DNA of 64,000 nt from positions 186,001 through 250,000 of the forward strand of contig NZ_BCTZ01000004.1 in the NCBI RefSeq assembly GCF_001591025.1, read 5' to 3'. The notes under the pieces were generated by a model, which saw nothing but the letters and a program-made list of their open reading frames with translations, made no database searches and was not told the DNA's origin. The position numbers and the translations under genes are program-made. Of the stretch, positions 52,882 through 61,505 are shown piece by piece (position 1 is the stretch's first letter; every line of letters begins with the position of its first letter). This DNA comes from Sphingomonas soli NBRC 100801. GTDB taxonomy: Bacteria; Pseudomonadota; Alphaproteobacteria; Sphingomonadales; Sphingomonadaceae.

Positions 52882-54102
52882 ATGTCGGTTCGCATGGCCC
52901 TTGCCAAACTCTGCGCCTGCGCCTGCGGGGGAGCCATTATTGGCGGAAGCGGCGTTTACGTCACCGAACGCGTGTCGAAGCCCCGCGTCGTGAAGCAGCA
53001 GACGGTTGTGAAGAAGCGGGTCGTACGTCGCGTCGTCCGCCGCCCGCAGCAGCGAGTCGTCCGCCGTACTGTCACCACCACCACGAGCCAGGGCGCGGCC
53101 CAGGTGATCATGACGCCCCAGGGCGCGCCGATCCCCCTTCCCCCGCCGCTATACGGCCAAGGCAATCAGTATCCCGTCGTCTCGTCGAGCGCGAGCGGCT
53201 CCAGTAGCTCGTCGGGCGTGATCGGTGGATCCAGCGGCGGCGGCTTTATCGGCGGTTTCTTCGCGGGCGGCTTCTTCGGCAGCTCGGGCAGCGGATCTTC
53301 GGGCAGCAGCGGCAGCTCGGGCACATCCAGCGGCATCAATATCGAGATTTCGTCGACCAGCACTTCTAGCGGTTCGGTCTCAACATCTAGCGGTTCGGTT
53401 TCCACGTCGAGCGGTTCGGTCTCAACATCGTCGGGCGTTTCCACCTCGAGCGGCGTTTCCTCGTCCACGTCGAGCGGCAGCGTCAGCAGCACGTCGTCGA
53501 CGGGCGGAAGCTCGGGCGATGTGTCGTCCTCTACCGGTGGCTCGTCATCCTCCACTTCGAGCGGCGGCAGCAGCGGCGACGTCTCCTCGTCGACATCAAC
53601 GGGCGGTTCGTCGACCTCGACCGGCGGGTCCTCGACCAGCACGTCGACGGGCGGTTCTTCGACCAGCACCTCCACCGGCGGCTCCTCTTCCTCCACCTCG
53701 AGCGGCGTCTCGACATCGAGCTCCACGTCGAGCGGCATTTCGTCCTCGACTTCGTCGTCGAACTCCAGCTCTACCAGCGGATCCACCTCGTCCTCTTCCT
53801 CGACCTCGTCTAGCAATTCGAGCGGGTCCAGCGGCTCTTCCAGCTATGGTTCGAGCAGCAAGGGCTCGTCGAGCCACGGTTCGAGCGGCTGGAGCAACAG
53901 CAGCGGCTGGAGCTCGAACGGGCATGGATCGAGCAGCCGGGGTGGATCGAGCGGTCATCACGGATCCAGCGGCGGCTCCTCGGGCGGCCCCGCACCAGTC
54001 CCGGCGCCCCCGATGATCCTCCTGTTCGGCGGCGCAGCGGCAGCGCTCGTCGCGCGCAAGCGTTTCGCCAAAAAGGCCCCGGCGGAAACCGCGGACTCCT
54101 GA
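52882..54102 (+). CDS. Serine-rich repeat protein with PEP-CTERM-like tail
   Basis: The 406-residue product has four zones. Residues 1-28 form a hydrophobic start with three cysteines. Residues 33-66 are strongly basic (RVVKQQTVVKKRVVRRVVRR and more). Residues about 99-372 are almost only serine, threonine and glycine, with repeats of STSSGSV, GGSSTSTS and similar. Residues 373-395 read PAPVPAPPMILLFGGAAAAL followed by VARKRF, the proline patch, helix and basic end of PEP-CTERM-type sorting tails, though with PAP in place of PEP. Six serine codons are mixed throughout, so the repeat is under selection for the protein and not the DNA. Likely surface-bound and glycosylated; no exosortase gene is nearby. 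Confidence 0.75.
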   Translation: MSVRMALAKLCACACGGAIIGGSGVYVTERVSKPRVVKQQTVVKKRVVRRVVRRPQQRVVRRTVTTTTSQGAAQVIMTPQGAPIPLPPPLYGQGNQYPVVSSSASGSSSSSGVIGGSSGGGFIGGFFAGGFFGSSGSGSSGSSGSSGTSSGINIEISSTSTSSGSVSTSSGSVSTSSGSVSTSSGVSTSSGVSSSTSSGSVSSTSSTGGSSGDVSSSTGGSSSSTSSGGSSGDVSSSTSTGGSSTSTGGSSTSTSTGGSSTSTSTGGSSSSTSSGVSTSSSTSSGISSSTSSSNSSSTSGSTSSSSSTSSSNSSGSSGSSSYGSSSKGSSSHGSSGWSNSSGWSSNGHGSSSRGGSSGHHGSSGGSSGGPAPVPAPPMILLFGGAAAALVARKRFAKKAPAETADS

Positions 54103-54218
54103 CACTATCGTTATCCCGGTGGAAGCCGGGGTGACGGCATCCTTTCCGATGCGAGTCTGCGCGACACGGAGAGCGGCAGGGTTGCGCGCCCGATCGCCGC
54201 CCGCCATACGCCCGACCC

Positions 54219-55496
54219 ATGCACGACATCCGCTTCATCCGCGAAAACCCCGCAGCGTTCGACGCCGGCCTGGCCAAGCGCGGGTTGGAGCCGCGTTCGA
54301 CCGAACTACTCGCGCTCGATGAGAAACGCCGCGCGTTGCAGACCGAGTTGCAGACTACCCTCGCTCGCCGGAATGAAGCATCCAAGGCGATCGGCGCCGC
54401 AAAGGCGCGCCGCGACGATCCTACCGATCTGATGGCGGAAGTCGCAGCGCTCAAGGAACGGATGCCTGCGATCGAGGCCGAGGAAAAGGAATTGGGCGGC
54501 CAGCTCGCCACCGCCCTCGCCGGGATCCCCAATCTGCCGCTCGCAGACGTGCCGCAGGGGGCCGATGAAGAGGACAATTTCCTAGTCCATGCGCGCGGAA
54601 CCGCGCCGAGCTTCGCCTTCGAAGCGAAGGAGCATGACGCGATCGGCCCGGCGCTCGGCCTGGATTTCGAGACCGGGGCGAAGCTCGCCGGCTCGCGCTT
54701 CACCTTCGTGCGCGGCAGCGCCGCCCGGCTCCACCGCGCGCTGGGCCAGTTCATGCTCGATACGCTCACCGGCAAGCATGGCTATGAGGAAGCCGTGGTG
54801 CCGCTAATGGTGCGCGACGAGATCATGTTCGGCACGGGCCAGCTTCCGAAGTTCGCCGAGGACAGCTTCAAGACCACCGATGGCCGCTGGCTGATCCCCA
54901 CTTCCGAAGTCAGCCTGACCAACAGCGTTCATGGCAATATCCTCGCCGAGAGCGAATTGCCGCTGCGTTTCACCGCGCTCAGCCCCTGCTTCCGGTCCGA
55001 AGCGGGCTCGGCCGGGCGCGACACGCGCGGCTATATCCGCCAGCATCAGTTCGAAAAGGTCGAGATGGTCTCGATCACCACGCCCGAGGCATCCGAAGCC
55101 GAGCATGAGCGGATGACCGCCTGCGCCGAGGATATCCTGACCCGGCTGGGCCTGCATTTCCGCCGCATGAAATTGTGCACGGGCGACATGGGCTTCTCCG
55201 CCGCGCGCACCTATGATCTCGAAGTCTGGCTGCCCGGCCAGGCGCGCTACCGCGAGATCAGCTCCTGCTCGACTTGCACCGATTTCCAGGCGCGCCGTAT
55301 GAACGCGCGCTACCGGCCCGAAGGCGAGAAGGGCACGAAGTTCGTCCACACGCTCAACGGCTCCGGCCTTGCGGTTGGTCGCACGCTGGTCGCGGTGATC
55401 GAAAACTATCAGCTAGAGGACGGATCGGTCGCGGTGCCGGAAGTGCTCCAGCCATATCTGGGCGGTCTTAGCCGTTTTGAGTCAGTCAGCCGCTGA
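54219..55496 (+). CDS. serS: Serine-tRNA ligase
   Basis: The 425-residue class II synthetase has the N-terminal long coiled coil ([20 protein letters not shown]) and the core motifs [21 protein letters not shown] (motif 2) and [18 protein letters not shown] (motif 3). It charges tRNA-Ser and tRNA-Sec. The NlpD-like gene starts 31 bases downstream. Confidence 0.97.
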   Translation: MHDIRFIRENPAAFDAGLAKRGLEPRSTELLALDEKRRALQTELQTTLARRNEASKAIGAAKARRDDPTDLMAEVAALKERMPAIEAEEKELGGQLATALAGIPNLPLADVPQGADEEDNFLVHARGTAPSFAFEAKEHDAIGPALGLDFETGAKLAGSRFTFVRGSAARLHRALGQFMLDTLTGKHGYEEAVVPLMVRDEIMFGTGQLPKFAEDSFKTTDGRWLIPTSEVSLTNSVHGNILAESELPLRFTALSPCFRSEAGSAGRDTRGYIRQHQFEKVEMVSITTPEASEAEHERMTACAEDILTRLGLHFRRMKLCTGDMGFSAARTYDLEVWLPGQARYREISSCSTCTDFQARRMNARYRPEGEKGTKFVHTLNGSGLAVGRTLVAVIENYQLEDGSVAVPEVLQPYLGGLSRFESVSR

Positions 55497-55527
55497 CGCG
55501 GGCGTAAATCCGCGATATGGTTAGCGG

Positions 55528-56619
55528 ATGGTTGGGGAAAGCTTGAAGCGCTGGGGGGCCGGCGCGCTGGGGACGCTGGCGCTAGCGGGGTGCATCCCGC
55601 AGCCCGGCGGGGCATATCGAGAGCCGCGTTACGATCCGCCTGCGCCACGGTATCAGCCGGAACAGCCGCCGCAGGAACGTTACGAGCGCCCCTCGCTGGA
55701 TCAGAACGTGCCCGCTTTGCCGGCGCAACGCCCCGCATGGGAAATGCGCCCGGTCACGCCCGATGCCCGGCAGATCGAGGCCAGCACCTATATTGTCCTT
55801 TCAGGTGATTCCCTCCGCTCGATCTCGGTAAAGACAGGCGCGGGGTCGGAGGCAATCGCCCGCGCCAATAATCTCGCCCAGCCCTACACGATCTTTCCCG
55901 GGCAGAAGCTCGCCATCCCTGCCGGCCGCTATCACGCCGTGCGCGACGGGGAGACAGGGATCGCCATCGCCCGCGCGTATGGCGTGGACTGGGCACGGGT
56001 GATCGCGGTGAATTATCTCGAGGATCCCTATATCCTGCGCACCGGCCAGCGGCTGCTGATCCCCAATGCGGGGCCGGAAACGATCGAGGAGCGCGCCGCG
56101 CGCTTCCGCCTTGATATCGACGATCTCCTGACCGGCAGCAGCCCCGCCGCGCGCGAGGGTGCAAAGCCTGCCAAGCCCACGGCATCTTCGGCGCGCGTGC
56201 TTCCCTCGACCACGCCGGTCGCGGTTCCCTCACATCTTGCGGGCGCGTTCCGCTGGCCAGTCACCGGCACGATCGTCAAGCGCTTCGGCCCCGGCGCCTC
56301 GGGCGAGCGCAACGATGGCATCAAGATCGCGGTTCCGCTCAACACGCCCGTTCTCGCCTCGGCAGACGGGGTGGTCGCCTATGTCGGCAGCGATGTGCCC
56401 GCGCTGGGCGGACTCGTCATCCTCAGCCATGGCGATGGCTGGACCACGGTCTATGGCCATGCCGGCCAGTTGCTCGTGCAGCGTGGCCAATCGGTGAAGC
56501 GCGGCCAGACCATCGCGCTCTCCGGCAATTCGGGCTTCGCAGATCGCGCGCAACTGCATTTCGAAATGCGCAAGGGACGCAGCGCGATCGATCCGGTGCA
56601 GCGACTGCCCGCGCGCTGA
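55528..56619 (+). CDS. NlpD-like LysM/LytM lipoprotein
   Basis: The 363-residue protein has a lipobox (LALAGC near residue 22), a proline-rich part, two LysM repeats (YIVLSGDSLRSISVKTGAGS and YHAVRDGETGIAIARAYGVD) and a C-terminal LytM/M23 domain. In the metalloprotease motifs the first histidine and aspartate are N and K (RNDGIKIA) and the first histidine of HxH is Q (QLHFEM), so the zinc site is dead. Such degenerate LytM proteins (NlpD, EnvC) activate cell-wall amidases. It overlaps the channel gene by one base. Confidence 0.92.
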   Translation: MVGESLKRWGAGALGTLALAGCIPQPGGAYREPRYDPPAPRYQPEQPPQERYERPSLDQNVPALPAQRPAWEMRPVTPDARQIEASTYIVLSGDSLRSISVKTGAGSEAIARANNLAQPYTIFPGQKLAIPAGRYHAVRDGETGIAIARAYGVDWARVIAVNYLEDPYILRTGQRLLIPNAGPETIEERAARFRLDIDDLLTGSSPAAREGAKPAKPTASSARVLPSTTPVAVPSHLAGAFRWPVTGTIVKRFGPGASGERNDGIKIAVPLNTPVLASADGVVAYVGSDVPALGGLVILSHGDGWTTVYGHAGQLLVQRGQSVKRGQTIALSGNSGFADRAQLHFEMRKGRSAIDPVQRLPAR

Positions 56620-57629
56620 TGCGCATTCTTCCGCCAGCGACCCTCAAACGGAAATCGAGCCTTCCGATCTGGGCCGAAATCGGCTGGCGGGTCGGCGTCG
56701 TGGTAGGATTGCTTGGCCTTGCGGTGGGGGTCCACTGGATCGAGCGGGACGGGCTGAAAGATACTGCCGATGGCGTCGTTTCCTTCCTCGACATCCTATA
56801 TTTCACGTCCATCTCGGTCACCACCACCGGCTATGGCGATATCGTGCCGGTCAGCGATTCGGCGCGGATGTTCGATGCGTTCGTCGTCACGCCGATCCGC
56901 GTTTTCGTGGTGCTGCTGTTCCTCGGCACGGCGTATAATTTCGTCCTCAAGCGAACCTGGGAAAAATGGCGCATGGCAGCGATCCAGAAGAACCTGTCCG
57001 GTCACATCGTGATCGCCGGCTATGGCAGTACCGGCTCGGAGACGGTTGACGAACTGATCGCGCGCGGCACGCCGCCGGGGGAGATCGTCGTGATCGACGC
57101 GGATGAAGACAGGCTCGCGCGCGCCGAGGCATGCGGATGCATCGTGCTGCAGGCGGATGCCACCCGCGATCAGGTGCTGAAGGATGTCCGGATCGAGCGT
57201 GCCCGCTCGCTTGTGGTCACCGCGGGGCGCGACGACACTTCGATCCTGATCACCCTCACCGCGCGCCACCTCGCGCCCGAGCTTCCGATCAGCGTTACCG
57301 TTCGCAACGAAGACAATGAATTCCCCGCCCGCGCGGCGGGGGGCACCACCGTGGTCAATCCGGTCAGCTTCTCGGGGCTACTCCTCGCCAGCTCGTGCAA
57401 GGGCCCCCATCTCGCCGAATATCTCACCGATCTCGCCTCCTATCACGGCCAGGTCGAGCTTTCCGAACGTCCCGTCGCGCTCGATGAAATCGGCAAGCCG
57501 CTATCCGCGATCGAAACCGGCCTGGGCGTACGTATCTACCGTGATGGTAAGCCCCACAGCCACAAGGATGCTGAAGCCGCGAAGCTTGTTGCGGGTGACG
57601 TGATCGTCGAAATCGTCACGCAGCCATGA
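56619..57629 (+). CDS. Two-helix potassium channel with RCK/TrkA domain
   Basis: The 336-residue product has two membrane helices flanking a pore with TTTGYGDIVP, the potassium selectivity filter near residue 73, then an RCK domain with IVIAGYGSTGSETV, a Rossmann glycine loop. The C-terminal TrkA-C part includes KLVAGDVIVEIV. It passes potassium and is gated by a ligand at the RCK ring. Its stop overlaps the next start by four bases. Confidence 0.9.
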   Translation: MRILPPATLKRKSSLPIWAEIGWRVGVVVGLLGLAVGVHWIERDGLKDTADGVVSFLDILYFTSISVTTTGYGDIVPVSDSARMFDAFVVTPIRVFVVLLFLGTAYNFVLKRTWEKWRMAAIQKNLSGHIVIAGYGSTGSETVDELIARGTPPGEIVVIDADEDRLARAEACGCIVLQADATRDQVLKDVRIERARSLVVTAGRDDTSILITLTARHLAPELPISVTVRNEDNEFPARAAGGTTVVNPVSFSGLLLASSCKGPHLAEYLTDLASYHGQVELSERPVALDEIGKPLSAIETGLGVRIYRDGKPHSHKDAEAAKLVAGDVIVEIVTQP

Positions 57630-57976
57630 TCGAACGCATCCTGCCAATCGCGCTGCTGGTCGCATCGAACGTCTTCATGACCTTCGCCTGGTATGGCCAT
57701 CTCAAGTACAAGGCGGCGCCGCTTGTGCTGGTGATCCTCGCGAGCTGGCTGATCGCGCTTCCCGAATATATGCTCGCCGTGCCCGCCAATCGCTGGGGCA
57801 GCAACGTTTATTCGGCGGCGCAATTGAAAGCGATCCAGGAAGTCGTGACGCTGACGGTGTTTGCAGGCTTCTCGATTCTCTATCTGGGCCAGAAGATCAC
57901 GATCAACCATCTGATCGGCTTCGGCTTCATCGCATTGGGCGCGTGGTTCGTGTTCAAGGCTCCGGTCAGCGCCTGA
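57626..57976 (+). CDS. DUF486-type DMT membrane protein
   Basis: The 116-residue product has four membrane helices and contains VASNVFMTFAWYGHLKY and PANRWGSNVYSAAQLKAIQE, which are typical of DUF486. It is probably a small transporter-like protein but its cargo is unknown. Confidence 0.9.
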   Translation: MIERILPIALLVASNVFMTFAWYGHLKYKAAPLVLVILASWLIALPEYMLAVPANRWGSNVYSAAQLKAIQEVVTLTVFAGFSILYLGQKITINHLIGFGFIALGAWFVFKAPVSA

Positions 57977-58017
57977 ACTAGCTTTTTCGCGAAAAGAGCC
58001 TATGTGCGCCCCCAATC

Positions 58018-59346
58018 ATGGCAACCAAACTTCCTGAAGCCCCCCGCGTGGGGATGGTCTCGCTCGGCTGTCCGAAGAATCTTGTCGACAGCGAACGGAT
58101 CCTCACCAAGCTGCGCAGCGACGGCTATGCGATGTCCCCGGACTATGCGGGCGCGGACGTCGTGCTGGTCAACACCTGCGGCTTTCTGGACAGTGCCAAG
58201 GAAGAATCGCTGGAAGCGATCGGCGAAGCGATTGCCGAGAATGGCCGCGTCATCGTCACCGGCTGCTTCGGCAAGGAAGCCGATGTCATCCGCGCCAAAT
58301 TCCCCAACGTCCTCGCCGTCACCGGCGCGCACCAGTATGAGGAAGTCGTCGGCGCGGTGCATGAGGCCGCGCCGATGCCGGCGAACGCGTTCCTCAACCT
58401 GGTGCCCGAAAGCGGGCTCAAACTGACGCCGCGCCATTACAGCTATCTGAAGATCTCGGAGGGCTGCAACCATCGCTGCGCCTTCTGCATCATCCCCTCG
58501 ATCCGCGGCGACCTGGTCAGCCGCCGACCCGATGCGATCCTGCGCGAAGCCGAGAAGCTGGTCGAGAACGGCACCAAGGAATTGCTGGTCATCAGCCAGG
58601 ATACCTCGGCTTATGGCGTCGATATCCGCAAGGAACCCCGCATGTGGAAGGGCGCCGAAGTAGTGCCCCACATGACCGATCTCGCCCGCGAACTCGGCAG
58701 GATCGCGCCCTGGGTCCGGCTGCATTACGTCTATCCCTACCCGCACGTAGACCAGGTCATTCCGCTGATGGCCGAGGGGCTGGTGCTCCCTTATCTCGAC
58801 ATCCCGTTCCAGCATGCCAGCCCCAAGGTGCTGCGTACGATGAAGCGCCCGGCCAATGAGGCCAAGGTGCTCGAGCGGCTCAAGAACTGGCGCTCGATTT
58901 GCCCCGATATCGCGATCCGCAGCTCGTTCGTCGTCGGCTTTCCCGGCGAGACCGAAGAGGACTTCCAGTATCTGCTCGACTGGCTAGACGAGGCGCAGCT
59001 CGACCGCGTCGGCGCGTTCCGCTTCGAAACCGTCGAGGGCGCGCAGGCCAACAGCTTCGAAGGACAGGTTCCCGAGGAGCTGAAGGAAGAGCGCTATGCC
59101 CGCGTGATGGAGAAGACCGCGGCGATCTCGGCTGCCAAGCTGCAGCGCAAGATCGGCCGCACGCTGGAAGTCATCATCGACATGGTCGACGGCGAAGGCG
59201 CGACCGGGCGTAGCCAGGCTGACGCGCCCGAGATCGACGGCGAAGTCCATCTGCGCGATGCCGGGCATCTGAAGCAGGGCGATATCCTGAACGTCGAGAT
59301 CGAGGATGCCGACGAGCACGATCTGTTCGGCGTGCCGCTGGCCTAG
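58018..59346 (+). CDS. rimO: Ribosomal protein S12 methylthiotransferase
   Basis: The 442-residue radical-SAM enzyme has the N-terminal cluster cysteines in [19 protein letters not shown] and TGCFGKEAD, the radical-SAM motif [14 protein letters not shown] and a TRAM domain at the end ([15 protein letters not shown]). It methylthiolates aspartate 89 of S12. It lies 41 bases after the DUF486 gene and may share its transcript. Confidence 0.97.
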   Translation: MATKLPEAPRVGMVSLGCPKNLVDSERILTKLRSDGYAMSPDYAGADVVLVNTCGFLDSAKEESLEAIGEAIAENGRVIVTGCFGKEADVIRAKFPNVLAVTGAHQYEEVVGAVHEAAPMPANAFLNLVPESGLKLTPRHYSYLKISEGCNHRCAFCIIPSIRGDLVSRRPDAILREAEKLVENGTKELLVISQDTSAYGVDIRKEPRMWKGAEVVPHMTDLARELGRIAPWVRLHYVYPYPHVDQVIPLMAEGLVLPYLDIPFQHASPKVLRTMKRPANEAKVLERLKNWRSICPDIAIRSSFVVGFPGETEEDFQYLLDWLDEAQLDRVGAFRFETVEGAQANSFEGQVPEELKEERYARVMEKTAAISAAKLQRKIGRTLEVIIDMVDGEGATGRSQADAPEIDGEVHLRDAGHLKQGDILNVEIEDADEHDLFGVPLA

Positions 59347-59386
59347 TCAGGCAGCTCTGTGTCGATCCGGCTTTGCTGAAACGACT

Positions 59387-60469
59387 CTATTCGCGCGGAA
59401 CCGTCGCGAGCGCCCCTTCCAGCGCGGCCATCGGAGCGGACCACGGGCCGGCGCCATCCGCAAAATGGGGCAGCGCCATCGCGTAGATCGCCTCAGCCAC
59501 CGCAAAGGGCGAGCGGGCGAGCTGCTCAAACCGCAGCCCGTTCTCCTTGCCATCAACGTAGTAGAGCTCTGTTACCCGTATCCAGCACCCCTCCTGCGCT
59601 TTGCCGGGCACACCCGGCTCCGGCTCCGGCTCGCAGCGCAGCGTAGCCACCTCGAACTCGATACATGTCTGGCCCGGCTCGGCATTGGCCAGCACCTCGA
59701 CTTGCTTGCGTCCCGCGAGCAGCAGGAGTGCCGCGCGCAGCAGATCGCCCAGGCAGTCGGTCAGCCAGCCGCCGCCGAATTCGCAAACGTTATCGCCGAC
59801 CTGCACCGTGACGCCGTACCAGCCATAGCCGTCGACCTCATAATCGAAGCGGACGTCGCCGCCTTCGCCATACCCGGATACCCACCCCTTGAAGCTGGAT
59901 GGCCCCGCCCGGCCCTCCAGCAAGGCGGCGCGCGGAGTCGCATCGTGCCGGCCGAGCCGCGGTATCCACCCGCGATTGACCGCTTCGACCCGCCGCACCG
60001 CATTCTCATAGGCCGGGACCGCGTCGCGCAGCGAATCCTTCCACAGCCTGAAGCGGGCTATCTGCGAATTGGGGCCATGGTCGAACCGCGCCTCGCCGCG
60101 CAGATCGCCGAATTCGCGCGTCAGGCGCAGCCGCATCGACCCGCCGAGGGAGCGAAGCTCCGCTACGTCCTGCCGTTCCTCGGCAAACGCCTTGAGCTCG
60201 GGAAGGAAAGCGATGAAGTCGGGCCGTTTGATCAGCCCGCCATAATGATCGACGAACGTTCCCCAGCCCTTGCCGATACGGACCGCGACATCGAGCCATG
60301 GCCATGGCTGGTTGCTCCCGACGCCGACCCACATCTCCATCCAGCCGAACTTTATATCGGCATCGAGCTGCTCGCGCCTGTTAAAGGCATGTTCGGGAAA
60401 GGCCGGCTGCTCGCCGGCGACCGCCGCGCCGTCCCGTGTCTCGTTTCGCGTTGCTTTCCAGAACCCCAT
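59387..60469 (-). CDS. Protein of unknown function, possible two-part immunity-like protein
   Basis: The ATG at 60469 has GGAGG upstream and gives 360 residues without signal peptide or membrane helix. Two blocks are seen: residues about 30-125 (WMEMWVGVGS to GSMRLRLTREFGDLRGEARF) and residues about 195-320 (VRFDYEVDGYGWYGVTVQVG to VATLRCEPEPEPG). Both resemble short beta-rich domains of the kind found in bacterial immunity proteins, but I cannot name a family and no toxin gene is adjacent. Codon use looks like its neighbours. Confidence 0.75.
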   Translation of the reverse strand: MGFWKATRNETRDGAAVAGEQPAFPEHAFNRREQLDADIKFGWMEMWVGVGSNQPWPWLDVAVRIGKGWGTFVDHYGGLIKRPDFIAFLPELKAFAEERQDVAELRSLGGSMRLRLTREFGDLRGEARFDHGPNSQIARFRLWKDSLRDAVPAYENAVRRVEAVNRGWIPRLGRHDATPRAALLEGRAGPSSFKGWVSGYGEGGDVRFDYEVDGYGWYGVTVQVGDNVCEFGGGWLTDCLGDLLRAALLLLAGRKQVEVLANAEPGQTCIEFEVATLRCEPEPEPGVPGKAQEGCWIRVTELYYVDGKENGLRFEQLARSPFAVAEAIYAMALPHFADGAGPWSAPMAALEGALATVPRE

Positions 60470-60596
60470 CCGCGCCCTCCCCGCGCACGTCACGCTAACC
60501 GACCGAGGCCACTTGTCGAGATTTAGTTGCGCGAGCGGTATGGCCGCTGGCTATGGCGATGGTGACTCGCGCGGGTGCCGCCCATAGGGTCGCTTC

Positions 60597-61505
60597 ATGC
60601 TCCGCACCGCTTTCCTCGCAGCTACCGCCTGGTTCGGCCTGTCGGCTCCCAGCGAGCCCCGCGCGATCGTTACGCCGGTCGATCCGCTCACCGTGCAGGA
60701 CGATGATTTCGCGCGCCACCGCGATCCCGCCGAGTGGAAGGGGCTGAAGGTCAGCCGTATCGAGTTCCGCGAGGAGCGCGCGCACTGGCGACTGTGGCGG
60801 ATCGAATCGAAACGCCCCGGCCCGCTTTGGTTCGTGCCGCATGACAATGAGAATGGGGGGTTCGAAGCCGCCTTCGCCGCGATCCGCAAATATGGCGGCA
60901 CGATCGTCGCCGTCGATTCGGGGGTAAAACCCGGCGCAGACGGCGTTCGCATGAACCACGCTGTCGACTACGGTCGGCCGATCGACCCCAACCGCAATTT
61001 CGACGACGCCCTGCCCTTCTATGCGCGCACCGTGCTGGCTGGACGCGGCGATCCGATCATCGCGCTTCACACCAATTCGCCGGGCTTCGCCTCGAATGAA
61101 TCGCTCTGCAACCGGTCCGATCCGGTAGGCCGCGGCGTAATCTCCATCCGCTTTTGCGACGACACGCTTACGCCGAGCCCCTCGGTCAATCGCGCCTGGC
61201 CCTGGGACGATGATGATAGCGTCGCCTTTGCCACCTATCGCACCGGCCAGTCGCCCAGCGCCGCTTATTGCCGCGATCAGATGGTCGCGATGGATTTCAA
61301 CGTGGTGCAGGAACGCGTCATCACCAGCGACGGCTCGCTCTCCAATTATTCGGTGCTGCGCGGCGTGGATTATCTGAACTTCGAGACGCAGGATCGCGGC
61401 CTCTCGCCCGAGGGGCTGGCCGAGATGCGCGACCGGCTGATGGCGATGATCGATCGCGCGCTGGCCGCCTGCGCGCCGGGGATCATGGAAGTGCGTAGGC
61501 GATAA
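60597..61505 (+). CDS. Possible M14-like metallocarboxypeptidase
   Basis: The 302-residue product has a signal peptide (MLRTAFLAATAWFGLSA). Residues near 83-88 read VPHDNENGG, a H-x-x-E zinc pair, DPNRNF lies near residue 138 and IIALHTNSPGF supplies a third histidine, as in M14-type peptidases and succinylglutamate desuccinylases. The C-terminal glutamate is not clear, so activity is uncertain. The 3' end overlaps gcd by 23 bases on the other strand. Confidence 0.65.
   Translation: MLRTAFLAATAWFGLSAPSEPRAIVTPVDPLTVQDDDFARHRDPAEWKGLKVSRIEFREERAHWRLWRIESKRPGPLWFVPHDNENGGFEAAFAAIRKYGGTIVAVDSGVKPGADGVRMNHAVDYGRPIDPNRNFDDALPFYARTVLAGRGDPIIALHTNSPGFASNESLCNRSDPVGRGVISIRFCDDTLTPSPSVNRAWPWDDDDSVAFATYRTGQSPSAAYCRDQMVAMDFNVVQERVITSDGSLSNYSVLRGVDYLNFETQDRGLSPEGLAEMRDRLMAMIDRALAACAPGIMEVRRR

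Noticed and set aside
53166-53816. A 216-codon acidic proline/leucine/valine-rich frame opposite the serine-rich gene
   Set aside because: It is the mirror of the Ser/Thr/Gly repeat and has no start context.
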